Source: Levilactobacillus namurensis DSM 19117 (lineage in GTDB: Bacteria; Bacillota; Bacilli; Lactobacillales; Lactobacillaceae). Taken from it: DNA of 32,714 bases. Shown piece after piece: positions 14,052 to 21,801 of this stretch (positions are counted from its first letter, which is position 1; each line of letters opens with the position of its first letter). Location: NCBI RefSeq assembly GCF_001434785.1, contig NZ_AZDT01000003.1, forward strand, positions 1 to 32,714, given 5' to 3'. The notes under the pieces are model-generated. The model saw only the letters and a list, made by a program, of their open reading frames with translations. It searched no databases and was not told the DNA's origin. The translations under genes and the position numbers were made by a program.

Positions 14052-16817
14052 ATGAAGGAAGCAGATCAAAAACGAGCCGCCACGGCCTTTGTCAAGCGTT
14101 GGCAAGATCGTGGTAATGAACGACAGGATAGTCAGACCTTCTGGTTGGACTTGCTGGAGACTGTCTATGATATTCCTAATCCTGGTGAGTACATCAGTTT
14201 TGAAGACCGAGTAATGCTGGATCACACCAGCTTTATTGACGGTTTCATTGACACAACCAAGGTGTTGATTGAACAGAAAGGCCGAAATAAGAGCTTGTTT
14301 GACGGCATACGGCAGTCTGACGGCAGTCTGCTGTCTCCATTTGAGCAAGCAAAACGATATTCCGCCAATTTACCGTACTCTAAGCGGCCGCGCTGGATTA
14401 TCACGAGCAACTTTACCCAGTTCTTCGTGTATGATATGGAGCAACCTAATGGCGAGCCGGCAGTGATCCAGCTTAAGGACTTACCGACTGAGTATTACCG
14501 TTTGGACTTTATCGTCGATCAGTTGAATCCGCATCTCGACAAAGAGATGGAAGTTTCAATGCAAGCTGGTGAGTTGGTCGGCAAGATTTACGATGAACTG
14601 TTCACGCAGTATCGTGATCCTACTAATGCCAGCAGTCAGCGTAGTATTAACGAGTTGTCTGTACGTCTAGTGTTTTGCTTGTACGCTGAAGATGCTGGCA
14701 TTTTTGGCCGTCATGGTATGTTTCACGACTATCTCAATGAATTTGAGACGCGGCATCTGCGTACGGCCTTGATAGACCTGTTTCGTGTGCTGGATACGCC
14801 AATCGATAAACGCGACCCATATCTGGAAGAAAAGTTGGCTGAGTTTCCGTATGTGAATGGCGGAATGTTTACTAATGAGGAAGTTGAGGTTCCACAATTC
14901 ACCGATTCGTTGCGCGCTTTGATTCTAGATCAAGCCAGCAAGGAGTTTGACTGGTCTGAGATCAGCCCAACAATTTTTGGTGCGGTGTTTGAGAGTACCT
15001 TGAACCCAGACACGCGACGTGAAGGTGGCATGCACTATACCTCGATTGCAAATATTCATAAAGTCATTGATCCAATGTTCCTAGACGGTCTCCGAAATGA
15101 GCTGACTGAAATCAAGCAAATTAAGCAACGTAAGACCATGATTCAGCGCGCGACAGATTTTCAAGCCCGGCTCGGTAAGTTGCGTTTCTTTGATCCAGCG
15201 TGTGGGTCAGGTAACTTTCTGACTGAAACCTATTTGTCATTGCGGAAGCTCGAAAACCAGGTTATCAGCTTGATTTACGGGAATGAAAGCATGTTGGCAG
15301 TTGATGACGATTTGATCAAGGTGTCCATTCAACAGTTTTATGGTATTGAAATCAATGACTTTGCGGTGTCCGTCGGCAAGACAGCGCTGTGGATTGCTGA
15401 ATCGCAGATGATGGAAGAAACGGCGGCGATTGTTTACGCGAATATGGACTTTTTGCCATTGAAGACGTACACCAACATCACAGAGGGCAATGCCATCCGT
15501 CTCGATTGGGAAACGGTAGTCGGCGGCGAGAGAATTACTTACATCATTGGTAATCCACCATTTTATGGTCACGAAAAGCGGACACGCGCGCAAGCAGCGG
15601 ACATGGATATTGCTTTCCATGATTTTACCAAGTATGGCAAGCTGGATTATGTGGCGGCGTGGTACAACAAAGCGGCTGACTTCATTCAAGGTAAGACGAC
15701 CGAGGTCGCCTTTGTTTCAACTAACTCGATCACGCAAGGTGAGCAAGCGCCAACGCTTTGGCCAAAACTATTCGAGAAGGGCATTGAAATTCAATTCGCC
15801 TATCGGACATTCCGCTGGAGCAGTGAGGCCAAGGAGAAGGCGCAAGTCCATGTGGTCATCATTGGCTTCACCGGCTACCCACGCAAGGAGAAGAAGCGTC
15901 TGTTTGAAGGGGGGCAGATGAAGCTGGTTGACCATATCAATGCGTATCTTACCGCGGGAACTGATGTATTCCCACAGCCACGTCGAAAGACTAGTATTTC
16001 CGGTGCCAACTTTCCTGTGATGTCTAAGGGAAGCCAACCAACAGACGGGGGTAACTTAATTCTTTCTCCAGCGGAACGAGCGGCGTTAATTAAGCAGTAC
16101 CCGCAAACAGAAAGTTATATCCGACGTTATGTTGGCTCCAGAGACTTTATCAATAATGTTGAGCGGTACTGCATTTGGTTAAAGGGTGTATCACCAAGTC
16201 AATTTCGTTCTGTTCCACCAATTATGGAACGGTTAGCGGCCGTCACCGAAGCAAGATTAAAAAGTCCTACACCGTCAGTTAAAGCATTGGCGGAAATGCC
16301 CATGTTATTCACTGAAATTCGTCAACCGGATTCAAACTATCTAGCGGTCCCTGAGGTTTCGAGCGAAAACCGACGTTATGTGCCGATGGGGTGGATGTCT
16401 CCAGCGGTTATTGCCAGCAACAAGCTGTATCTCGTTCCGAATGCCAGTCTGTATATGTTCGGTGTGATGACTTCTAATGTGCATATGGCGTGGATGCGTG
16501 CGGTTGCTGGTAGAATGAAGAGCGATTACAGTTACTCGCCAACCGTCTATGCAAATTTTCCGTGGCCAGAAGTTGATGATAAGCAAAAGGCGCAGATTGA
16601 ACAAACAGCCCAGAGGATTCTCGATGCCCGTAAACTTTACCCGGATAGTAGCTTAGCTGATCTCTATGATCCGTTGGCGACAGTTCCTGAACTGCGCAAA
16701 GCCCACCAAGATAATGATCGAGCCGTTATGCGGGCATATGGGCTGATAATTAAAGGCACCACCGAGAGTGATACCGTCGCCATGCTGTTTGAACGTTATC
16801 GGCAACTGACCAAGTAG
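14052..16817 (+). CDS. MmeI-like Type IIL restriction-modification enzyme
   Basis: A 921-residue single-chain enzyme, about the length of MmeI. Domain order fits that family: an N-terminal PD-ExK nuclease (D63...E74-Q-K76 in IDGFIDTTKVLIEQKG), a helical spacer (~150-320), a gamma-type N6-adenine methyltransferase with motif I FFDPACGSGNF near residue 380 and motif IV NPPF near 501, then a target-recognition domain (~620-830) and a C-terminal helical cap. In such enzymes one TRD directs both cutting and modification, so no separate methylase is needed. All motifs look intact and the frame is unbroken. GAGG lies 8 bases before the ATG. It would restrict unmodified DNA such as phage. BREX PglX is a related alternative, but no other BREX genes are present. 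Confidence 0.85.
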   Translation: MKEADQKRAATAFVKRWQDRGNERQDSQTFWLDLLETVYDIPNPGEYISFEDRVMLDHTSFIDGFIDTTKVLIEQKGRNKSLFDGIRQSDGSLLSPFEQAKRYSANLPYSKRPRWIITSNFTQFFVYDMEQPNGEPAVIQLKDLPTEYYRLDFIVDQLNPHLDKEMEVSMQAGELVGKIYDELFTQYRDPTNASSQRSINELSVRLVFCLYAEDAGIFGRHGMFHDYLNEFETRHLRTALIDLFRVLDTPIDKRDPYLEEKLAEFPYVNGGMFTNEEVEVPQFTDSLRALILDQASKEFDWSEISPTIFGAVFESTLNPDTRREGGMHYTSIANIHKVIDPMFLDGLRNELTEIKQIKQRKTMIQRATDFQARLGKLRFFDPACGSGNFLTETYLSLRKLENQVISLIYGNESMLAVDDDLIKVSIQQFYGIEINDFAVSVGKTALWIAESQMMEETAAIVYANMDFLPLKTYTNITEGNAIRLDWETVVGGERITYIIGNPPFYGHEKRTRAQAADMDIAFHDFTKYGKLDYVAAWYNKAADFIQGKTTEVAFVSTNSITQGEQAPTLWPKLFEKGIEIQFAYRTFRWSSEAKEKAQVHVVIIGFTGYPRKEKKRLFEGGQMKLVDHINAYLTAGTDVFPQPRRKTSISGANFPVMSKGSQPTDGGNLILSPAERAALIKQYPQTESYIRRYVGSRDFINNVERYCIWLKGVSPSQFRSVPPIMERLAAVTEARLKSPTPSVKALAEMPMLFTEIRQPDSNYLAVPEVSSENRRYVPMGWMSPAVIASNKLYLVPNASLYMFGVMTSNVHMAWMRAVAGRMKSDYSYSPTVYANFPWPEVDDKQKAQIEQTAQRILDARKLYPDSSLADLYDPLATVPELRKAHQDNDRAVMRAYGLIIKGTTESDTVAMLFERYRQLTK

Positions 16818-16823
16818 AATTGC

Positions 16824-16859
16824 GAGAAAAAGGACTACCCGTTTAGATTGGGTAGCCCA
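16824..16859 (-). terminator. Terminator for the minus-strand gene at 16868
   Basis: GGACTACCC pairs with GGGTAGCCC; on the minus strand the stem is followed by TTTTTCTCGC. It lies in the 50 bp between two converging genes. Confidence 0.7.
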
Positions 16860-16867
16860 GAGTGTTT

Positions 16868-17254
16868 CTATTTGGCCTGCGGGGCCACTAATTCAATCTT
16901 TTCAGCCTTGCAGTAGATTGGGTTGCCGACCATGCTTGGTTCTAAACCGGTAAAGCGGCATTTCACGCTGTCACGTTTCATGATTTCCGCGTTGTTGATT
17001 GGACAGTCGAGACCAGCAACGGTGATCTGAGTGGACTTCTTACGATGTTCACCTTCCAGAATCGTGACGGAATACTTATAGCCGACAATTTCATCCGTGT
17101 TGAATTTCCGCGGTGTACCATCATTGCCCATGATTTTGTTGCCAGAATCATCAAGGCGTTCTTCAGTTGCCATTTTAGGGGTGACTTCGTCTAGTTCAAA
17201 GATGTTGCCGATCTTGGAGTAGTCGAAATCGCGCATGCTTAACATTTTAGCCAT
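16868..17254 (-). CDS. Unknown plasmid protein, distantly DUF961-like
   Basis: A 128-residue frame. The C-terminal two thirds show alternating strands (YKYSVTILEGEHRKKSTQIT, then CRFTGLEPSMVGNPIYCKAE) reminiscent of the small DUF961/YdcP proteins of conjugative elements, but the match is loose. The first possible ATG at 17254 directly abuts a solo IS30 inverted-repeat end (17255-17272), and no ribosome-binding site precedes it. Later ATGs at residues 4 and 7 do not help. The gene therefore probably lost its native promoter and perhaps its 5' end to an IS30 event. Confidence 0.5.
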   Translation of the reverse strand: MAKMLSMRDFDYSKIGNIFELDEVTPKMATEERLDDSGNKIMGNDGTPRKFNTDEIVGYKYSVTILEGEHRKKSTQITVAGLDCPINNAEIMKRDSVKCRFTGLEPSMVGNPIYCKAEKIELVAPQAK

Positions 17255-17272
17255 GGTAGATTGTAAAATTAT
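17255..17272 (+). repeat. Solo IS30-type inverted-repeat end
   Basis: GGTAGATTGTAAAATTA is identical over its first 17 bases to the left end of the IS30 at 21802. No transposase follows; the 61-bp repeat copy B starts within three bases. It looks like a remnant left by IS30 deletion or one-ended insertion. Confidence 0.7.
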
Positions 17273-17329
17273 TTGGGTCTAGAATTTTTGGTGTTGGAAA
17301 GTATTTCCATTCCCAAAGTACTAGGCCCT
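17269..17329 (+). repeat. Copy B of 61-bp direct repeat, upstream of the resolvase
   Basis: This is the partner of 101-161, same orientation, about three mismatches. It contains the GGGTCTAG...CTAGGCCC inverted repeat. Its position upstream of the resolvase gene is where res sites lie in Tn3-like and plasmid resolution systems. Exchange with copy A would excise or resolve about 17.17 kb. Confidence 0.6.
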
Positions 17330-17340
17330 AATTTAAAAAG

Positions 17341-17386
17341 CCATTGATAATGGATCAAAAGCGACCAATAGGGTATACCCTAATGG
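17341..17386. promoter_or_regulatory. Palindromes upstream of the resolvase, candidate res subsites
   Basis: CCATTGATAATGG (17341-17353) and a 22-bp palindrome centred on GGGTATACCC (17365-17386), with one mismatched pair, precede the gene. Their size and TA-centred symmetry suit serine-recombinase binding. A TATACT -10-like box follows at 17406, so binding here may also autoregulate the gene. Confidence 0.5.
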
Positions 17387-17456
17387 CCATTTTTATTTCT
17401 GTGCTATACTAGGAATTACAAGTGTTCATTAGAACTGTCCAAAAGGAGAACTGGAA

Positions 17457-18044
17457 ATGGCTAAAATCGGTTATGCGCGTGTGAGTTCCAAGGAGCAACA
17501 TTTAGATCGACAGTTAGCGGCTTTAAAAGACGTTGATAAATTATTTACGGATAAATTAAGTGGGGCTAACACTAATCGGCCAGAACTGCAAAAAATGCTG
17601 GCCTATATTCGTGAGGGTGATATTGTAATGGTCACTGAATTAGATCGCTTAGGCAGAAACAACCATGATTTGACTAAGATCATGAACTCCATTCAAAATA
17701 AAGGTGCCACCCTAGATGTGTTGAATTTGCCGTCCATGACAGGGATTGCTGACCCAAATTTACGTCAACTGATGACCAACTTGATTATTGAACTCTATAA
17801 GTATCAGGCCGAAAGTGAACGTAAGCGAATCATTGAGCGCCAGCAACAAGGGATTGCCTTAGCTAAGCAGCAGGGTAAATATCATGGGCGCAAACCCCAA
17901 TATGCCAAAGATGATCCCCGTTTGCAACATGCTTTTAAGCTTTATCGAGCTGGCATGAGTGACATTGATGTGTCCCGAAATACAGGTATTAAACGGACGA
18001 CCTTTATTCGATACCGTGTGAAATACGGTATTAAAAGAAAATAG
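17457..18044 (+). CDS. Serine recombinase (resolvase/invertase family)
   Basis: A 195-residue protein beginning after AAAAGGAG. It has the resolvase N-terminal domain: IGYARVSSKEQ with catalytic S10 and R8, then the conserved VTELDRLGRN segment near residue 65 and the ESERKRIIERQQQGIALAKQQGKYHGR linker helix. The C-terminal ~45 residues form a Hin-type helix-turn-helix. Full length matches plasmid resolvases such as those of Tn3-like and pin families. It probably resolves plasmid multimers or cointegrates at the sites described just upstream. Confidence 0.92.
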   Translation: MAKIGYARVSSKEQHLDRQLAALKDVDKLFTDKLSGANTNRPELQKMLAYIREGDIVMVTELDRLGRNNHDLTKIMNSIQNKGATLDVLNLPSMTGIADPNLRQLMTNLIIELYKYQAESERKRIIERQQQGIALAKQQGKYHGRKPQYAKDDPRLQHAFKLYRAGMSDIDVSRNTGIKRTTFIRYRVKYGIKRK

Positions 18045-18171
18045 GGACCCTATTTTCTTTACTTATATTTTTGGAGGGTGTTTACTAAAGTTTTTTTCTT
18101 GGAATCTGATTCCGTGTTTATTAAACCATCGACGAGATGTCATACAAGAATGACACCCTGACTGTGTATAC

Positions 18172-18186
18172 GGTAGATTGTAAAAA
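18172..18186 (+). repeat. Second solo IS30-type end
   Basis: GGTAGATTGTAAAAA shares 14 bases with the IS30 left ends at 17255 and 21802. It is fused to the terminator below and has no transposase after it. Together with 17255 it brackets the resolvase gene. Confidence 0.6.
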
Positions 18187-18216
18187 TGGTATGTCGATTT
18201 TCGGCATGCCATTTTT
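18182..18216 (+). terminator. Terminator between resolvase and yfhO
   Basis: AAAAATGGTATG pairs with CATGCCATTTTT with one G-T pair and an 11-nt loop, then a T tract. Confidence 0.8.
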
Positions 18217-18308
18217 ATTATCTGAAATTAAATGAAAGAGGCGGCAATGGACGTACGACTACAAATATCTCAAAAACAAGAAGCTTTGGTTACAATTTTG
18301 TAAGGAGC

Positions 18309-18338
18309 TTGCTTCCGCGGCTTGTTTACCTGTAAGAT
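18309..18338 (+). promoter_or_regulatory. Likely promoter of the YfhO-type gene
   Basis: TTGCTT (18309-18314), an 18-bp spacer and TAAGAT (18333-18338) form a fair sigma-A promoter, 44 bp before the preferred start codon at 18382. Confidence 0.5.
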
Positions 18339-18381
18339 AGTTATGGGGATGAACACAATGGACTATAGGAGTAGGCTATTA

Positions 18382-21300
18382 ATGAATTCAAAAAAGAATT
18401 ATTTGTATTACACGCTCACTTTTATTGGGCTAATGAGTCTTACATATGGCATCTTTGCTTTGACAGGGAAGTCATTTATCTGGGAAGGCGATGGGCTGGC
18501 ACAACATTACCCGATTCTCGAACGCTTTTATACGTGGCTACATCAGGGTAATTTAGCGGGCTGGTCTTGGAACTTGGGGTTGGGTGCCGATAAGGTGACC
18601 ACGTTCTCTTATTATGTACTAGGCGATCCCTTCAGTTACTTGATTTACTTCTTTCCCAAACACCATTTAGAGTTGGGGTATAATCTCTTAATTTTGCTTC
18701 GTCTATATTCGAGTGGGTTGGCGTTTATGGTGTTTGCACGGCAACGCCACTTCTTATCGTCGAGCCAGTTATTGGGGACCCTAGCGTATACGTTCTCGGG
18801 ATTTTCACTTTACGTGAGCATCCGACACCCGTTTTTCTTATTACCGATGATTCTATTTCCCTTGTTGGCGTACGGTATTGATCGGGTCTATCAAGGGCGT
18901 TCTTGGTATTTATTGGCAATCGTGACAGCACTAGCTTTAGTTAGCAATTTCTACTTTGCATATATTTTGGCCATTGGTAGTCTGGTCTATGCCATTTTAC
19001 GGTATTTGGCAATTCGACAACGATTAACTATTTCATTGGGGCAAGTGATAGGACGGTTACTGGGTGCGGGGCTCGTAGGCTTTTTGTTAGCAGGCGTTCT
19101 GTTCGTTCCCTCGTTGTTAGGCGTTTTACATTCAACACGGACGACGTCCCATTTTGCGAACGGGTATTGGCTATATCCATTTAATTATTATTTACGATTA
19201 CCCAATGCTTTCCTGACGACGGGGAATCCCATGAGTTTCTGGGTCAACTTGGGAATGACTGGCATTACTTTTTTAGCTTGTCTATACATCTTACGACACT
19301 TTCGAGCTTACTTATGGTTAAATGTTGGCTTGGTTACGCTATTGATTGGCATGCTCTTTCCGGCAATTGCGGCACTCATGAATGGAGGAACGACGCCTTC
19401 GCAACGCTGGTTATTGTTAGGGAATTTACTTTTTGGTTTAGCAGTCATGACACTTTGTGACCATTTAACGCAATTAACACAGCAAGATCTGATGATGCTG
19501 TCTCTAGGGACCCTTGGTTGGCTAAGCCTTGTTTGGGCGGCTAACGGGTTTATTTTTAGCAACCACCCGCATGATTTCGTTATCTACGGCTTGCTGCTGG
19601 TGATGTTACTAGTGCTCTTATCTAGTTTTGGGGGGCATTGGTCGCAACAGCGAACGCTTAGGGTAATAGGCATCGTCTTTAGCTTAAATGTCATTACCAA
19701 CGGGTACGGGTACTTTAGTCCTAATTCAGGTGGTGCCAGTCAGCAACTCGTGCCTCGGGGTATCGCTCCAAAGTTTCAAACCAATTATTACGATGGTGCT
19801 CAGAACTATGTGACGGCCCAGCCGGGTTTCTCCCGCAGTGCGTTAAGCAAACAGTATTATTATGCGAATGATGCTAAAACGAATATGGGAATGAATTTAG
19901 GGACGCATGACGTCATGTCCTATTTCTCAGTTCAGAATGGTGCGGTCGGTGACTTTAGTACCAGCGTGGACAATGCTCAGTTTAAGATGAATAAACCAAT
20001 CATCCAGGCGGATAGTCGGACAACGTTGAATAACTTGTTGGGGGTTCGTTATCTCTTTGCCCGTTCTAATCAATTAGGGATACAAGCATTTCCGTATGGC
20101 TATCAACCGGTCAAGCGCCACGGGAAGCCGTTAGTTTATCAGGATAAACCGGTCCATGGGCTGGGGAATAGTTATGGGACGGTCATTTTGCAGTCTCAAA
20201 ATGCGTTACCATTGCTTTACCTCCAACCCAATGCAATGACGACGAAGTCCTATAATCGCTTAGCGGCAATTGATCGTGAACAAGCCATGACGACTGCAGC
20301 CGTTGTGGATGGTACGACCCGGCAGGTCGCTCACCGGCCCTATCATCGACGAACGCGTCACGTTGCCTATCAGGTGACGGCTGATTCTAGTTTGATGATT
20401 GATAGTTTCGGAAAGCTGGTCACTTACCGACAACAGGGGAACCAACTTGACCCCAAATTGGTGACAACGGCGGAAACCTCATTGCGGCGACATAACCAAG
20501 ATCGATCCGTTAACATCCAGACGGATAAGCAACGGCTACAGAAATTGATTCAACAGAATCAGCGCATTTTGAGACAATCACAACGGGTTAATCAAACGGG
20601 GGTGAAACAACTCACGAGCGATAACCAGAATCAACCGATAACGTACCGCCTTTCAATCAAAAACCCGCGGCAGACGCGAGGGACAGAACTATACTTGGCG
20701 TTGTCGGGAATTCAAGCTAAGCGTTTTACAGTTAAGGACCAGTATCGGGCTTTAAAGCATACACGAATTTTTCAGAATCGGGAATTTACGGGAATCGAGC
20801 GACTAAATCAGCTACGACGTTCCGTATGGAATCTGAGTGATGGTGCTTACCAGTTGACGGCTTCGAGTTATCAGAATGTGAATACGATGACCCAGTTAGG
20901 TCAAAGTAACTTATCGGATTATCAGGACAAAAGGCATGTTCTGCTGAATCTGGGTTATTCAAAGGAGCCGCGACGGCATATTAAAGTAACTTTTAAAGGT
21001 GTTAAAGGGATTAGTTTTAAGTCGGCTAAGTTGATTGCAGTGCCATTTGGGAAGAGTTATCAGCGTCAGATGAGCTCACTTCAACAAAGCGGATTACACC
21101 ATTTGAAGGTACAGTCGAATCGGATTACGGGAAATGTCACAACTAAACGAGCCACAATTTTAACGACCTCCATTCCTTATTCAACAGGGTGGTCCTTGAA
21201 AGTTAATGGACGAACGGTATCTACAAAGCGTGTGAATGTTGGGTTTGTGGGGGCGGAGTTGCCAAGTGGTCATCAGCAAATCGTTTTGACCTACCAGACC

Positions 21301-21393
21301 CCTGGCCAGCGGGTGGGGGTCGTTCTATCCGTGATTGGACTAGTGATACTAGCTGGTAGTTCTGGACGAGTATGGTGGCGTACACGACGTTAG
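18382..21393 (+). CDS. YfhO-family polytopic membrane protein
   Basis: About 1003 residues from the ATG at 18382, which has AGGAG ten bases upstream; an ATG at 18358 is the alternative. The first ~450 residues hold about twelve hydrophobic spans, starting with LYYTLTFIGLMSLTYGIFAL, followed by the family motif WEGDGLAQHYP just outside the first span, where GT-C enzymes keep an acidic residue. A ~500-residue extracytoplasmic part follows, then one last span (VGVVLSVIGLVILAG) and a basic tail. In Bacillus, YfhO works with undecaprenyl-phosphate sugar transferases in glycosylating (lipo)teichoic acid. No partner GtcA or CsbB gene is here. Codon use and the IS-rich surroundings suggest transfer from a chromosome. 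Confidence 0.85.
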   Translation: MNSKKNYLYYTLTFIGLMSLTYGIFALTGKSFIWEGDGLAQHYPILERFYTWLHQGNLAGWSWNLGLGADKVTTFSYYVLGDPFSYLIYFFPKHHLELGYNLLILLRLYSSGLAFMVFARQRHFLSSSQLLGTLAYTFSGFSLYVSIRHPFFLLPMILFPLLAYGIDRVYQGRSWYLLAIVTALALVSNFYFAYILAIGSLVYAILRYLAIRQRLTISLGQVIGRLLGAGLVGFLLAGVLFVPSLLGVLHSTRTTSHFANGYWLYPFNYYLRLPNAFLTTGNPMSFWVNLGMTGITFLACLYILRHFRAYLWLNVGLVTLLIGMLFPAIAALMNGGTTPSQRWLLLGNLLFGLAVMTLCDHLTQLTQQDLMMLSLGTLGWLSLVWAANGFIFSNHPHDFVIYGLLLVMLLVLLSSFGGHWSQQRTLRVIGIVFSLNVITNGYGYFSPNSGGASQQLVPRGIAPKFQTNYYDGAQNYVTAQPGFSRSALSKQYYYANDAKTNMGMNLGTHDVMSYFSVQNGAVGDFSTSVDNAQFKMNKPIIQADSRTTLNNLLGVRYLFARSNQLGIQAFPYGYQPVKRHGKPLVYQDKPVHGLGNSYGTVILQSQNALPLLYLQPNAMTTKSYNRLAAIDREQAMTTAAVVDGTTRQVAHRPYHRRTRHVAYQVTADSSLMIDSFGKLVTYRQQGNQLDPKLVTTAETSLRRHNQDRSVNIQTDKQRLQKLIQQNQRILRQSQRVNQTGVKQLTSDNQNQPITYRLSIKNPRQTRGTELYLALSGIQAKRFTVKDQYRALKHTRIFQNREFTGIERLNQLRRSVWNLSDGAYQLTASSYQNVNTMTQLGQSNLSDYQDKRHVLLNLGYSKEPRRHIKVTFKGVKGISFKSAKLIAVPFGKSYQRQMSSLQQSGLHHLKVQSNRITGNVTTKRATILTTSIPYSTGWSLKVNGRTVSTKRVNVGFVGAELPSGHQQIVLTYQTPGQRVGVVLSVIGLVILAGSSGRVWWRTRR

Positions 21394-21474
21394 GAGCGGT
21401 CTGCTTCATAATTGGCCTTGTCGTTGAGGAGAAAGATTACGATTAGTAAACGAGCTCTGATGGGAGGAGATTGT

Positions 21475-21801
21475 GTGACAATGGACGCCTTAGCTGAACA
21501 CATTCTTGGCGTTGCCCGGATAAATAATGTCTCGGTTACGAGCCTTCAGCTACAGAAAGTGATGTTTTTTTCTTTGAAAGAGGCGATCAATCGTGGGCTA
21601 CTGGATAAAAGCGAAATTCAGAAAATCTATGACCGACCGTTTGAAGTGTGGCGATACGGACCCGTTGAACGGAAATTTACGAAAAGTATAAAGTGTATGG
21701 GGCTGATGCAATTACAGAAATTGATGGAGAGCACCAGGGCTATCATGCGTTAAATGCGACGATCCTGAACCTACTGAAACAGAATCCGTTTTTACTCATT
21801 C
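21475..21801 (+). pseudogene. Panacea-domain (DUF4065) antitoxin-like gene, frameshifted and truncated
   Basis: Starts at GTG 21475 or ATG 21481 after GGGAGGAG. MDALAEHILGVARINNVSVT followed by LQLQKVMFFSLKEA and FEVWRYGPVERK is the N-terminal pattern of Panacea/SocA-like antitoxins. At about 21673 one A is missing from an A run; in the other frame the text continues as IYEKYKVYGADAITEIDGEH and on to NLLKQNPFLLIR. The IS30 at 21802 cuts off the rest. Panacea proteins neutralise diverse toxins encoded next door; here the neighbour is lost. The gene is certainly not functional as it stands. Confidence 0.7.

Noticed and set aside
15237-15689. Minus-strand frame of 150 codons inside the R-M gene
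   Set aside because: It lies wholly opposite conserved methyltransferase motifs; a shadow.
14052-16817. BREX PglX methyltransferase
   Set aside because: The N-terminal D...ExK nuclease and ~920-residue length fit MmeI-like enzymes better, and no other BREX genes are present.
18241-18303. Small ORF starting MDVRLQISQKQEA
   Set aside because: Eighteen codons, inside the presumed yfhO upstream region, with only a weak resemblance to any protein start.
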